A stretch of DNA of 64,000 nucleotides from contig NC_061074.1 of NCBI RefSeq assembly GCF_021917145.1, forward strand, positions 10,070,860-10,134,859, written 5' to 3'. This stretch comes from Hypomesus transpacificus (taxonomy: Eukaryota > Chordata > Actinopteri > Osmeriformes > Osmeridae). Shown in pieces: positions 10,701 through 22,860 of the stretch (the first letter of the stretch is position 1; every line of letters begins with the position of its first letter). The translations under genes were made by a program, and so were the position numbers. The notes under the pieces are model-generated. The model saw nothing but the letters and a program-made list of their open reading frames with translations. It was not told the origin of the DNA and did no database searches.

Positions 10701-11810
10701 TGGTGTTATATATGTAATTATACAGGCACAACAGACAAAGGGCAGGCAACGTCTGCTTCACTGCTGTCCTGTCCAAGACTGCGGGGATCCTGACCGATTT
10801 ATGGTCTTCAGAGATGGAAGGACCACAAAAGCCTGGCAAACCAAGATATACGACAACAGCAGCGCCCACTGTGCTTGCTTTTACTGTGCTTATTACTGGC
10901 ACAAACTATCTGTTCAGCTATTATCCTGTGGTGTTCAGGTCCATTCCCCTGCACACTGGGCAGAGAGAAGAAGCCTGGCTGGAAAGAGAAGAAGCCTGGC
11001 TGGAAAGAGAAGAAGCCTGGCTGGAAAAGATATCCAAGAGATACTACTTTAAAATAGACAAAACTAGACATCAGAACAGCTGATTTTTGCAGTCTGCTTT
11101 TCATAAAATACTTTCACATGGTATATATAAATATCCTATAAACAATGACGGCAAATGTGATAGAAAATAAATGTTTTCCTCCAAGAATGGGCTGACACCA
11201 TGCACTTTAGCACTTTTAAATAAAAATAATTGTCAATAGCCTAACTTGGCATTTTCATGCACCCCTGGATTTCGAATGCACACGTATAAACTTACCTTTA
11301 CACAGTCATATTCACAGAGATAGGACGGCTCCAAATCGAAATGAACAAAGTAAAGTCTAATTTGGAAACCTTCCGGGACGCTTATGTTCCAGCAGAGCTC
11401 TGACTCCTTGGGATATGGTTCTGGGAAGTTCGGTGACCGGATGATACCATACATGTTATTCAGTGGAACAACCAGTGCCCCGACGGACACCATGGACAGC
11501 AACTGAATAAGAAGTCTAGGAGGAGATAAAAGTGTACATGTAAACTTTCATAACGAGAAAATCAAATGGTAGACTGCCATTCCACACATCGTTTGAAAAA
11601 TGACAGGCTACAGCGTGCGGGCGTTAGCAAATAGTGACATTCATCATGCATATGAATAAGGTTAACGTTAATGCACATAAAGGCAATTGTAGAATTTTGG
11701 GGAGAACTACGCGACATATGCTGTTTAGGAACCAGTCATACGATATTTAAATTGAAGTCCATGCATATTCTCGAAAACGCTTACCTCATCACTAATGGAG
11801 TTGCATCCAT
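3869..11810 (-). CDS. masp1: MASP-3-type complement serine protease (masp1)
   Basis: Eleven coding exons, minus strand, in order: 11785-11810, 11296-11515, 9747-9924, 9160-9291, 8489-8685, 7393-7540, 7118-7239, 6409-6487, 5362-5511, 5217-5291, 3869-4719. Phases agree throughout, giving 2178 nt and 725 aa (human MASP-3 is 728). The order is signal peptide (exons 1-2, first residues MDATPLVM), CUB1 (exons 2-3, with LNNMYG and YLCEYDCVK), EGF (exon 4, DVDECRDRNDEDLVCDHFCH), CUB2 (exons 5-6), CCP1 (7-8), CCP2 (9-10) and protease (11). MASP-3 is a mannose-binding-lectin-associated plasma protease known in mammals to activate pro-factor D. CUB1, EGF and CUB2 mediate dimerisation and collectin/ficolin binding. 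Exon 8 is only 79 bp and was found by its CCP motif (QIECQKDGNW). Oddities are a 33-bp repeat over the exon 5 donor, a weak donor after exon 9 and no MASP-1 protease exons. Confidence 0.93.
6205..6230 (-). CDS. masp1: Candidate MAp44-like alternative terminal exon
   Basis: In the intron between CCP1 exon 8 and CCP2 exon 9, a pyrimidine-rich acceptor (CCGCTGCCCTCCAG) ends at 6231. Reading on in the phase left by exon 8 gives about eight residues (KNKSQRIF) and a stop. In mammals the MAp44/MAP-1 isoform of MASP1 ends with a short Lys/Asn-starting tail (17 residues in human) encoded at exactly this intron position. An AATAAA follows at 5978-5983, about 220 bp on. Sequence similarity is too short to be convincing. 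Position, phase and the nearby poly(A) signal are the evidence. Confidence 0.35.
7584..7771 (-). mobile_element. tRNA-derived SINE, copy 2
   Basis: Reverse-oriented copy of the family seen at 1415. It lies in masp1 intron 5 only about 45 bp from the exon 6 acceptor. Tail motif at the left end and tRNA-like head at the right end. Confidence 0.85.
8330..8520 (-). repeat. masp1: 33-bp minisatellite over the masp1 exon 5 splice donor
   Basis: Five full 33-bp units plus partial ends. Each unit (minus strand) encodes 11 residues, TCPYDYVKVRV, and contains a complete exon end plus donor (CAAG|GTRAGG). The GT dinucleotides start at 8488, 8455, 8422, 8389 and 8356. The first is the position expected from other MASP genes. 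The second and third carry the stronger GTAAGG. The repeat stays in frame with the CUB2 exon without a stop. Confidence 0.95.
10601..10708. repeat. Palindromic MITE-like hairpin
   Basis: Left arm about 10601-10640 and right arm about 10667-10707 are inverted copies. TTTAGTACCC on the left matches GGGTACTAAA on the right, with GTAACAGATCAGA/TCTGATCTGTGTTAC inside. It lies in masp1 intron 2. No coding potential; probably a short non-autonomous DNA element. Confidence 0.7.
10963..11027. repeat. 21-bp triplicate repeat
   Basis: Three perfect 21-bp units beginning AGAGAAGAAGCCTGG, in masp1 intron 2. It is open in several frames on both strands, which explains the repetitive pseudo-peptides there. 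Confidence 0.85.
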
Positions 11811-13419
11811 GTCTGGATTGCTTTCTGCGACACTAAATCACGCACTGCACTTCAAATTCGCGCACACGCTCTTTACTTCACTTGAAATCCTTCACGAACG
11901 CAGTTTAGTGATAGAGAGACACTGGCGGAAGCGGGCATGCATACTCGATTAGATTCGAACGTACTATTACCATCGAATTGGTTTTCTAATGTCTTGAACC
12001 AAAATCCCCGTGTCAGACCAAGCGTCTTCATCAACAAGACCCAAAGCTGCTTGTACACAGAGACTCAAACACCAGACCAATAGCCTGCTAAAAACGGGAA
12101 AGATTAAAATGAAATGCTTTATAGCCTTTATTTGCCAAGACGTTTTGCACTGTTTCTGAGACTAATGGACGCAACCCGGACTGACCTCACATTCCTTGTC
12201 ATTGAGATATAGCCTGCATTTTAAATCTTATATAAAAATGAAAATGTGGTTTTCAAAACTGAGTAGCCTATAGCCTATAATGCCAGTTAAAATTGACTTC
12301 CTCCTCTTTCCTGTACGGTCCAAAGAAATATCTCTTGCTAAGTATAGGCTATATTTACCACTTGGAGGCGCTCTTTGTGTTCTTTGCTTCAACATTCCCA
12401 GTTTATTGCCGTGTTAAATGATTACCCCTGTATTAAGTTACATTTGTTTTGAGACTCATGTAGCGGATCCTTAAAAGCGTTGTAGTCTAGTCTTCACAAT
12501 CAACCAACTAAGATCTGGTGGCAAGACGTTTCTTTGGACAAAAAACTTTTCAAATAGGAGGACAGAAAGCAGAAAATATTTTTCCGTACAAGATAGCTAT
12601 CAAAATCAGTAAGCAAGCGGATCAAGTGTAGACTTGTGAACTTAGCCTACATATTGCCAAGTGAGTCATAATAAATACATGAGTTTAGAGACCTTTTCAG
12701 GTTGCTTCACCAGGTTGATGAGTGTTCCCCCCCCCCCCTGGTGGACTATCCTTGCACTGCATGCACCAGATGATCTTCAAAATGGACGCCGTCAATTAGT
12801 GACCCGTGCGGTTTTGAATTCAATATTTTATCACATTTAGACATTTATATTTTTACTGATACTTCAATAGGAATATTTATTGGATTGATGCAACTTAAAA
12901 TGACATAATATTGTGTAACTTATTTTATAGAAACTTCGTTTTAAAAATGTGTGTAGGCAGTGACGGCTGGTGGTAAAACTGTTTGAGTGGGCAAAACAAT
13001 GCACAGAAGTTGGCTATTAACTTAGTAGTCCGGAGGTCAAGTCTGAAGCTAGGAGCAAAACGGAGCATAGCCGGCTCCTCCAGGTGAGCAAAATGGTATA
13101 TTTATGGCTAGGATGTGTTCTTCTGTAGTTGATAATCCAGTTCTCCAAAGCACCCGCCACCGCATGTATAGTTACCGGCTGTTAGCCAGCTAGCTAGCAA
13201 CCAGTTAGCTAATAGCCTACTTGGTCAGCTTTGTTTTCCTGGGCGCTGTTGAGGTAATATTGTGGTGGGACTGATAAGATTATTATAGCAATAAACCACT
13301 AGAGGGGAATCAAACGATTATAAATCCTGTAGAGCAATCGAAGCCAATATCCGAACGATTGGAGTGGATAACATTATAGGCGCAAACCGCATGGTGCAGT
13401 CTCCAGTCAGTGACTTTGT
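11811..13419. other. masp1 upstream region, no further gene seen
   Basis: Sequence 5' of the masp1 start codon. No confident TATA box, coding exon or RNA gene. A G/C-rich dispersed-repeat-like stretch starts near 12957 (GCAGTGACGGCTGGTGG), resembling the terminal sequence of common fish hAT-type elements, but I could not find its other end. Confidence 0.4.
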
Positions 13420-13439
13420 TACTGACCCAAAACGATGGT

Positions 13440-14180
13440 TTGATGGCGCTTCTTGCATACAGAAATGCCAAGGTCGGAAAATGTAATTGCCTTCCTCAAT
13501 CTGTCACTAATTTGTATGTTGATAGTCGGTGATTATTTCATTAAAACGTTTATTGCCTAACCCTTCAATTCAGCAACATTTAATTTATTGGCTAAACAAG
13601 GATGTCACACGTGTTGCGGGTTAGACTGGTTAGGCCACTTGATGTCACATGTTGATGTTTAGCCTATTCACTTGAACAGCTTTCGGAATGACAAGACAGC
13701 AGAGGCGTTGTTAGACATAAAACTCTACTAGGGCACAGGCCCCTATTCATATTCCTTTTTTTCTGTCAAGCTTCCTGCACACAATGCACTATAGGCTACA
13801 GAAACTCCAGTTGCTTAACCCACTATACAACAGTTCAGGGACCCAAGTTTGATATCAGCTTTGGAAGGGACATCAATAGTTAATGCAAGCACACATATTT
13901 CTTTTGCATTCATTTGAACGCAAATACCGTTTTTTTTTATTTTACAAGCATTGATTGGGATACTGCGTTTATTTTTTTCAGAGATTATCAATCTAAATGA
14001 ATGCACTGACTAATAAAGTAAATTGTTATAACTCAAACTTTAGATTTTACTGGGGCACAGCAGATATATGCTGGGGCACGTGCCCCAGTAAAAAGGGTCT
14101 AACGACGCCCCTGCAAGACAGTGGATAATATCATATTGGTTTGAGAATGTCTATTGTGGTTTTAGGCTATTACTGTAACA
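13440..14180. repeat. Old dispersed repeat, interrupted by a hAT element
   Basis: The segment starting GATGGCGCTTCTTGCATA (about 13440) and running to TTGAGAATGTCTATTGTGG (about 14160) is a diverged copy of 46114-46660. The two share many blocks (for example CCCTTCAATT, TTATTGGCTAAA, GGGTTAGACTG). The copy here is split by the element at 13700-14113; the other copy is not. Family unknown. Confidence 0.7.
13700..14113. mobile_element. Non-autonomous hAT-type element with 8-bp TSD
   Basis: 414 bp bounded by inverted ends (CAGAGGCGTTGTTAGAC and its near complement GTCTAACGACGCCCCTG) and flanked by the perfect 8-bp direct repeat CAAGACAG at 13692-13699 and 14114-14121. The TSD length and CAGNGGCG terminus fit hAT. 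There is no transposase frame. Confidence 0.85.
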
Positions 14181-17100
14181 TTGGGGATCCAGTTCTAAGT
14201 GTGGATGGCAGTACGTGCCAGTACGGGCATAGCCTACGTGTGTAAAGCGAAAGTTGCATTTGATAAATCAAGTAGGCGGCTTATCTACTACAACTAGTCT
14301 GACAGGTCATTTAGAATAAGTAACAAAAAATACTTGAGGGAAGAGGACACTTGACTGATGCGCATTGTCAGGCTGAGGGTTAATGGGGGCTCTCTGGATG
14401 ACGAGGTCCGCTATCTACTCAGACCGTGTTCCCTCTGGTGCTTTGTTATTCTGAATGACCGAATTTACCGACGTTGTCTCATTTGTTGGAGTAGCCTAAT
14501 GGCATCCTTCAATGAATTTATATTCATTCATCCTCCTCTCAACCTTGTCACTTAACCTCTTGTTCCATCCTCTTAGTGTTTATGACCATCCCTAACAACC
14601 CACATACAGTAGCTACCTTCCCACTTCTGGCCTGGAGATAGTTCCAGCTGGATTTGTGGGGTCTTCAAAGCACCTACGTTTCCTAATTGAAGCAAAGTAA
14701 AGTTCTTTTTAGTTTTGGTTTTATATTTATTTTTTATAACATATTTGCTGGAGGAAAGGAGGAGAAGAGTAAGAGGGAAAGGAGGGCAAGATAATCTCAC
14801 TCAAGAATCTTCCCAGGGGATTGGGGCTTCTGATGCTTATCACACATTCACAATTCTACTTATCAGCCAGCGTGGGCGGCTGCATTTGTGGACGTGACGA
14901 TTCAAGACAAACATCATCAAACGGACGAGTTAAGCTCGCCCAGCGATCAATAGCTTTTCTCCTTGTTGTAGGAGAATGTCGTGACGTGAGTGACATCGTC
15001 TGCCTTTACTCAGAGGTCACTTCAGCCATTATTGTAATCATGGAGGGGAGGTGAAGTTGGCATTATGTTACTTGTATAAGTTAAGCTTTGCGGAAGAGCA
15101 GTGCTCTCTAAAAAGTGTCATGCAATGTGCTGGTGACTTATGTTGGCTTATCAAGCACTTCCTGTATCGAAATGATGTGAGAACATGAGATAGCCGACAT
15201 AATGCGAATCTTATCGTATCAAGTGTATGGTGAAGGTACATCAGATAAGTGTCTTATAGCTGCTTTGATTGGTTTAAGATAAAGGCCATTCTGCCTAAAG
15301 GTGGAGGGGATATAGTAGGAAGGATGTGCCAGACACCAGCAAATATCCTACAGGCTGGATGGGTCTAGGTTAGCCACTAGAACAGAGAGCATTGCAGATA
15401 AGTCTGTGTCGGAGTTTGTGCGTGTCGTGCTGTCTTAAGCTTGGAGCTGCTAAACTAATTTCCTGGATGGCCTGAGCAGCTGAATAGGAAGCGTGCCTCA
15501 GGGCTTGGCCAGAGAGCGCCCCCTGCTGCTGCTCAGCCTGCTGCTGCACCCTGGGGTAAAGACTGATGGAGGTAAACAGAGGTTGTTTCGTTGCCCTGCT
15601 TCCAAACAGCAAACAGCCATGCTGTGTCTTAGATTGAGCTGGCGTCTGATGGCGAAATAAACTCATTAGCCGCTGGTTTCTGGCCTGGACATAAATATTC
15701 ATCTTTTGTGTGTGTGGGTGTGTATGTGTGTGTGTGTGTGTGTGGGTGTGGGGGTGTGTGTGAGAATTTCCATGTATCTGTTAAGTCACAAAGAACATTG
15801 AACCTCCTCCCCTAACATTGTGGTCTCCCCTGGTCCCTAAATGGGATCATCTGATGTCTTGATCATTTTTGCTGCAGCAGGCCAGCTTTCGCAAATGTTA
15901 TTTGACATTATTCTGGGATCAGATCATGGACAGATCATGACATTTCAATACTAACATGTCACAAGTGATTCAAATGCAATCTCTTAATCAGTTCAGAATA
16001 TATTAATGTTTTGTTTAGATTAATTTAGATTACAAGATGTAAAAGGAATAACTTTGCGTGAAAGAAAAGAGGCAGCTGAATTGGATATCAGGGCACAGCA
16101 TCTCATGCACCAGCCTCTACTGCCTCTACTGACTCTACTGACTCCACAAAACATAGCAGTTCAACAAAAACACTGTTACTCATGGTGTTCAGTTTTAATT
16201 AGTAGACCCAACTCCCTGAAATGTTTAAGTGACTTTTACTTAATAATTCTGTGGAATTAACATGGCTGATGTTGGCAGTGTGACGTCTAAAGGACAGGCA
16301 TGTGTGCTGGTTTATTGGCATCCCAGATAGCTGTTGATGGAAAGATATGGCTTAACAAAAGGGAGATTATGTGTGATAAGAAAACAGTTCTGTATCTCCT
16401 GCAATAGGTGTGATTTATCAGACATAGATTAGATGGCTTATCAATAATTTCTTTGTCTCGTCTTGACTGACAGACAGCCATTTGTTTGTGTCTCATCCAA
16501 AAAGACATGGAGTCCCTCTAATCTGACCCTCACTGGTCATCTGAGAGATCAGACCTTGTCCTGTACCTTGGGCTAGCAAGATACAATCTTAATGTGGGTT
16601 ATTCCTTCAAGGTGCTGTCTCCATCCATCCACCCACACACTCTGCCACAGACAGAGGTTAGGACTGGCTAACAGCACTTTGATATTTCAACCTGAAGCGA
16701 TGGAAAACTCAGGTGTTGACAGCCGCTGTTCATTTGACATACTTTCTTAATTTTACAAAACAGCCTTTTCTCCTGGTTGTTTTGTGAGGACTTTGCATGC
16801 AACTGTATCTGTACAGACATATTACTAGCCTAACTTACAGGTCGCGCAAGAACAACATGTAATAGCCGGCCAATAGTGTGACATCTGAGGATGGAAACAC
16901 AGATATTTTAGGAGGTTTTAAAGTGCATGTAATTTAGAGCATTTGCATACTTCACTGACAAATTAATGGGTGTGCAACTTGAAGTTGTGGTTATACCATC
17001 CCCAACAATACAGACCCTACAGGAACTTTAACAGATGTGTATTTATATGTATAGTTGATGCGTATTTACAATGATGGTTGAGCAAGGCATTGCGTCACAC

Positions 17101-17233
17101 CTTGAATAGAACCGTAATTAGCCTAAATTAGTCCACCATCTTTTTGTCAGAAGTCCATGGCGTACATGACGAAGAACACACACAGAACATCAGTCTTAGT
17201 GTGGAATCTACACGTTGGTTCTGAAACATATAT
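14181..17233. other. Intergenic region between masp1 and sst1
   Basis: No coding exon with splice support was found on either strand. It contains a (TG)n microsatellite at about 15709-15765. The rest is unremarkable single-copy-looking sequence. Confidence 0.5.
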
Positions 17234-17239
17234 TTTATT
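17234..17239 (-). terminator. sst1: Likely sst1 polyadenylation signal
   Basis: AATAAA on the minus strand, about 270 bp beyond the sst1 stop codon, which would give a short 3' UTR. Confidence 0.5.
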
Positions 17240-17509
17240 CAAGTAAACAATTAAAAATAGTTTATCTGCCAAAATGCATAAAGCACAGTCGACAGCAAAA
17301 TTGCATACATTCATACATCTTTCACGTGAATTTTCTCTGAAAAGCCTAAATGATCAATCAAAACTATCATAATTATTATTGTTAACAGATTCTAATTTTT
17401 ATGTACATTTTTGGAGAGGCAAGTTTGGCCATGATGATGCATGGGATTTGGGCATGAATTACATGCCATGAGATGAAATGCTTCACGCGGTGAATGGTAT
17501 TTTAATGAA

Positions 17510-18562
17510 TTAACATGAAGTAAAGGTTTTCCAGAAGAAATTCTTGCATCCCGCTTTGCGTTCACGAGGAGCCAACTGTGGACCAGCAGCGCGCTCCAAC
17601 TCAAGACGCACATCCTCTTGCTCGGCGCCACGAGACAGGTCTTCAGAATCCATCGCTTCATTTTCCGCTTGGACGAGCTCCGACAGAAGTTCTGCAAGTG
17701 TGTACCGAGCAAGTTCCTGGTGATAAAATAAATACAAGTTATTCCTCTGTTTTTGGAAACTACCTCAATTATTTTCTAGGCTACGGCATTGCAACATCGA
17801 TGCAGATAATCGTCACGTAAATGCAGATAATTGCTGCATACACGTGTCACTTTATAATTGTTTTTATATTGATTTATCTTCTAGTATAGGCTACTTGATC
17901 ATGTGGCAATGTTACATACTAATAGCAATTTAAATGTAATATAGTAAGTACGCAAAGTACATGTTTTGAGTCGATCCTGTTACATGCAGGTACTTTCTAC
18001 TTAACAGTTTTATTAACAAATGTCCACTTCATATCAGGTCTTAAGCAGCATAAAATGCCACCGCCTTCGTCATACCCCGGTAATTATAGAACATCATGGT
18101 CATCAAATCAAATTCCGCATCTATGTACACCAAGAAAGGTAACACTTCAACCCTTAGTTGTAGGGAAAACTAGGCCGTCATAATCGTAAAAGTACATTTA
18201 CGACATCTGAAGCCATGTCCCTGAGAAGAAAAGTACATTTACGACATCTGAAGCCATGTCCCTGAGAAGAAAAGTACATTTACGACATCTGAAGCCATGT
18301 CCCTGAGAAGAAAAGTACATTTACGACATCTGAAGCCATGTCCCTGAGAAGAAAAGTACATTTACGACATCTGAAGCCATGTCCCTGAGAAGAAAAGATT
18401 GTTAAAGCTCCCAGAGCTCTGTACCTGTTTGCCTGCAGGTGCCAGGAGTGATCGCTGGAGCAACTGGCGAAGTTTGGCATCAGATGGCGCGGCGGATACA
18501 CTGCTCATGACCAGGGCGACGGAGACAAGCCCCAGGACGCACGGGATGCGTGAGGAGAGCAT
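17510..18562 (-). CDS. sst1: Preprosomatostatin-1 (somatostatin-14)
   Basis: Two exons: 18425-18562 (46 codons) and 17510-17716 (68 codons plus stop). The intron sits in phase 0 after AGKQ, the site used in human SST. The 114-aa precursor starts [18 protein letters not shown], a clear signal peptide ending near SAAPSD. The prohormone has the conserved [17 protein letters not shown] and DVRLELER segments, then RERK and the perfect 14-residue hormone [14 protein letters not shown] with its Cys3-Cys14 ring. Monobasic processing at LER would release a 26-residue extended form rather than mammalian SS-28. It is a secreted inhibitory hormone of hypothalamus and endocrine pancreas acting on SSTR G-protein-coupled receptors. 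The promoter carries a CRE and a TTTAAAAG box. The intron holds a 41-bp minisatellite. Confidence 0.98.
18188..18392. repeat. 41-bp x5 minisatellite in the sst1 intron
   Basis: Five near-identical 41-bp units (start AAAAGTACATTTACGACATC) occupy the intron from about 33 nt after the sst1 splice donor. Perfect array homogeneity suggests recent expansion and probable length polymorphism. Confidence 0.95.
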
Positions 18563-18687
18563 CTTCTTTCGGATCTCTGGGGAGGCAAGGATTGGATTAA
18601 GACTGTTCAGTTTATCGGATACTTGTCAAACTGGCTTCTTCGTTTACGCTGCTCCCTCTTTTGCTCAAGATCATCCTACAAACAAGT

Positions 18688-18712
18688 CTTTTAAAGGGTT
18701 CAAATGACGTCA
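18688..18712 (-). promoter_or_regulatory. sst1: sst1 core promoter: CRE and TATA variant
   Basis: A perfect palindromic cAMP response element TGACGTCA at 18705-18712 is followed 8 bp later (minus strand) by CTTTAAAAG at 18688-18696. This is the arrangement and the unusual TTTAAAA TATA variant of the mammalian somatostatin promoter, where CREB was first characterised. Expected transcription start is about 25-30 bp on, near 18660. Confidence 0.85.
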
Positions 18713-19283
18713 GATGGAAAGGGATTGGGGGGGGGGCTTCTGTGCGCGTAGCGCTCCCTCACCAATGATCCTACGTGACAAAGTTTTGATTAGAAGCTAC
18801 GAATCTGTAAGGAATTTGTGATCTCTTGTTCAACCAGTTAACTAGTGTTGTGTTCCAGCGGAATTAAACCAATTTACAAGTTTTCTCTGTAAGAAATGCA
18901 ATCTGATTGTCATGATGTCCCACGACTTTGATCACAGGGCAACTGAACACAAAATAGATAATGATAAATAAATCAAATGGTGAAAATGTTCATAAAAGCT
19001 TGGGTGTTGTATTTAACGTGTGTACACCTGTGGTATTCCTGGTCAAAAACCATGACATGAATCGGTGAGACTACAATGAATGTAAAAACATTCAAGCACA
19101 TAACAATTATCTAATGGACTCTTATGGAGTATCCATGAGTGTTTGTCATTATAAAAACAAGTCATACATGATGCTTTTATAACTCATACATGAGTTGTAG
19201 GCTATGAGCCCAACGAGGCCTACTGGAATGCAGAATTAATTAAGATGCACAAGTACATATAAGTACATAACACAAGTAATCCT

Positions 19284-19475
19284 TGGGAGTCAGGTGGCTA
19301 AACGGTGAGGGAGTCGGGTTAGTAATCAGAAGGTCGCCAGTTCGATTCCCGGCTGTGCCACATGACGTTGTGTCCTTGGGCAAGGCACTTCACCCTACTT
19401 GCCTCGGGGGAATGTCCCTGTACTTACTGTAAGTCACTCTGGATAAGAGCGTTTGCTAAATGACTAAATGTAAAT
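19284..19475 (+). mobile_element. tRNA-derived SINE, copy 3
   Basis: Full-length copy with tRNA-like head, B-box GTTCGATTCCC, conserved body and TAAATG tail, upstream of sst1. Confidence 0.85.
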
Positions 19476-22270
19476 CCCCCTGTGATTGCTGAAAGAAGTC
19501 AGTCGTATCTTTCAATATGTTCCATGGGTATTGGTGGGTATGGAACTCACCCTTCACTTTGTCCAACAATAAATTCAGTTAAAACATGTAAGTAATACCA
19601 AACAAAACCTAACCATCCAACTGAAACACATCATCAGTTTTGGATGTTGAATTAGGTACAAAATAGTAGTGTAGAAACGCGTTAAACATCATATATAATG
19701 CCTGTTTGTTTGTGTTCTGCCCATCTATGTCCCTATTTGGACAAACCCTCTTGGGGTCATTGTGACGAGAATGTTGTAAAAAGCGTAACAAACACTTCCC
19801 ATTATAGGTCAATATTTTAACATTAGCATCAGTCCTATTACTCGCTCCAATGTTCAATATAATAATAATAATTTGTGGAGCCTTAATAATCTTTGTGCAA
19901 TATTTTTTAATAGACCACTCTAAATGCCCCATGCTTTTCACAGTTTACCATTGCTTTGCCACCGAAGGGAAACAAATGAGTTAGCTGGCTACAGTGCGCA
20001 TGCAGTGTGTCCATGATGAAAGCTCTTACTATCAATGTTTATGGCACACAGTTTATTATTTTCACATACTGGTTTGTACTTTGGCAGTAGTGTAAGGCAT
20101 GGAGATACAGTACACCAGGTCTGGTTAGGGTTAGGAGGGCTTGGTTTGGTTGGGCCAGACTGAAGGTGGTGACAAGGTTGACTGGAGGGCTTTTATCCCT
20201 CACTGTGCGATCCACAGGTGCGTCATCTATCTAGTGGGGGAATTCATTTAGTCATTTTGACAAACTGTCACACGATATGTCTCTTCTGGAATTCGATAAA
20301 AGAGACAAAATAGATCATGAATAATCCACGTATGAACTGACAGACGATAAAAGTAAATATTGGATGAATGTGGATTGAGTACAGAGCTAGTGATAAAAAA
20401 ATTAAAAAATCTTTCCAGCACCAACCTGTGCTGTTTGATGCAGAGAGTCAGAATGTTGATCGACTGATAGATTATGTCTCTATAATGGGCATGAGGGCAG
20501 TATAAGATTAGTCAAACGTGTTATCTAGGTGGACTGTTTACAGAGGATCTCCAAACGACTGCTCTCCTCCTGTTTCTGCGTACCGAAGCACACTGCTCCT
20601 TCTGTAGTCCTGGTAGTTTCTAATGGGAGGGAAAAAGGCATTCATCACTATAAGAACAAATATAATACAATAAAAATAAATGAACACCTGGTAATTATCT
20701 ACAGAGCAAATTGTTATTTTCTTTTTTTTAATAAAATACAATGACAGTGAAGTCTATTTGATACGAATTACAAATCCCCTCAGTATTAAACTACACAGAT
20801 CCGGTCAGTGTCATTGTTCTATTTTAAGCCATAATGCCATGAGTGACCTCACCGACTTGTGCCATGAGAAACCTCCTGCTGTTCAAATTTGTTTAATCTC
20901 GCCACACCACCAGATCCAACACATTTTAAAGATCCCACTAAAATCATTTCACAGCGTCTTATTGAGTTTCAGCACGGGTGATCATCTTCTGCATTAGCCT
21001 GAAGACAAAGGCCCGATGAACACACACACAGAGGAGGGCTCAAGTCGCTTCTTCCACAGTGTGTCACGTTTTCCTTGTGTCTTGTGGAGAGCCCTGCAGA
21101 ATGTGCCCATGTGAGGGCCACTCTGCTGCCATCTGGCTGTGACCACGGGTACAGCTGATGACAGCCAAGTCACCAGCAGACATGGATGACGGGAGAGAAT
21201 ACGGGGGAGACGAACGAGAAGAGGCAGTCACTTCATGCCCCATTAGCCCAGCTGACGTGTAATTACTCTCCTTCCTGCCTCTCTCTCTCTCATCCCCCCC
21301 CCCCTCTCCTTCTCTTTTCTATCTTTCTCTCACTCTCCTCTTTGTCTCTCTCTTAGATTCACACATGCACACATATGGTGGGCTGTTTGTGTGTGATTAA
21401 TCTACTGGCTTGTCTTCTGTTCCGCATCAATTGCCAGCCATCCCTCCCCTTCTCTACCTCAACATCCATTATTCATGAGCAATACGTAGGTGTTTTATAA
21501 ACATAAAGGTGTGAGTCACGCGCGGCTTTTATCTAGCTGTCACATTCCTTGTTTTTTTTTTAGGATGTCATTCGGAACACACGCGTGTACAGTATGTTTG
21601 TGAATCACTTTACACTGTCACATTTATGGGCTGTCAATGTTTTTGGTCAATGTTGGCCCCAATTTTCTCCCGATGTTTGTGATATTGCATTGCTCTCGCA
21701 ATCTCTTTCTTTTTCGTTTCTTATGTGTAACTATGACTTCAGTCCCTTGGACATTCTGTACTGTGGACAGTCAACCAACAGTCAGCCACCACTCAATGAC
21801 CTGCAAACTCATAATCCAGGCTGTTGCCAGTGTGTCACATTTGACCGCCTCAACTCTCTGCCTCCTGACACGTCCAGCTGGGACTTCAGACACTGCATCC
21901 AAAAACAGCAACTGACCAATGCAGTAGCAGGACAGTGACAATGGTTATCGTTTGTGTCAGTAAAAGCCCCTTTGGTATCTTGGGTTGTCAACTATGTGTT
22001 GGTCAGACCGCATTTGCTGCGTCAGAGCAGGTGTTGAGTACCACAGGGCTCCGCAAATGGCTGTCATGTCCAGCTTCTTGTTCACTTGGAACACCTCAGA
22101 CTTCAAGAGACAACTCTGATACCATCTTCAGATGTTGTCGGATGACTCATTTTTCTCGATATGGGGGGGGGATCACTCGTAGGAGATCACTCGTCCTAAC
22201 AGGCATCCATCACTAGTGCCACCTTCTACGCTTTGGTGTTTGTTAGTGCTAGCATCAGGACATTAAAATT

Positions 22271-22460
22271 TACATTTAGTCATTTAGCAGATGCTCTTAT
22301 CCAGAGCGACTTACAGTAAGTACAGGGACATTCCCCTCGAGGCAAGTAGGGTGAAGTGCCTTGCCCAAGGACACAATGTCATTAGCACGGCCAGGGGAAT
22401 CGAACCAGCAACCGTCTGATTGGTAGCCCGACTCCCTAACCACTCAGCTATCTGACCCCC
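22271..22460 (-). mobile_element. tRNA-derived SINE, copy 4
   Basis: Reverse-oriented copy. Its tRNA-like end abuts a LINE-like segment at 22462, so one probably inserted into the other. Confidence 0.85.
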
Positions 22461-22461
22461 A

Positions 22462-22860
22462 TAGACTGGGCTCACTAATCCGTTCAGCAAGACTCTTGGG
22501 CTGCCAGAGAAGGTGACTGACCTCACGGGGAAGGATTCCCAGAAGTGGTTCCTGCCAGCGGCCATTAGACTTTTACACAGCCTCTCAGACGGCAGGATCA
22601 CCAGTGTTGGTGGGGCTCCACTCAGGCTGCTCACAATACTTTATATTGTAAATTACGGCAAATTTATATTTTATTTTATTGTATATTTTATTTTTATTTT
22701 ATCCCACTTAGTATTGCTAGTTTATGTACCTTTAGTATAGTTAGACCACATATTTAAATTTAAGATTCCTATATGTTTATTGAATGCACCTTCCTGCCAA
22801 AGCAAATTCCTTGTCTGTGCAAACTTTCATGGCGAATAAATCCCTTTCTGATTCAGATTT
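22462..22860 (+). mobile_element. Probable non-LTR retrotransposon 3' end
   Basis: The stretch contains GCAAATTCCTTGTCTGTGCAA, GGCGAATAAA and CTGATTCAGA followed by a T-run. This is the typical end of fish LINE copies with an AATAAA and a short-repeat tail. An AT-rich block precedes it. No intact reverse-transcriptase frame. Confidence 0.5.

Noticed and set aside
11873..12058. Short minus-strand open frame upstream of masp1 as an extra first exon
   Set aside because: The exon with ATG at 11810 gives a complete signal peptide in phase; this frame has no acceptor/donor support.
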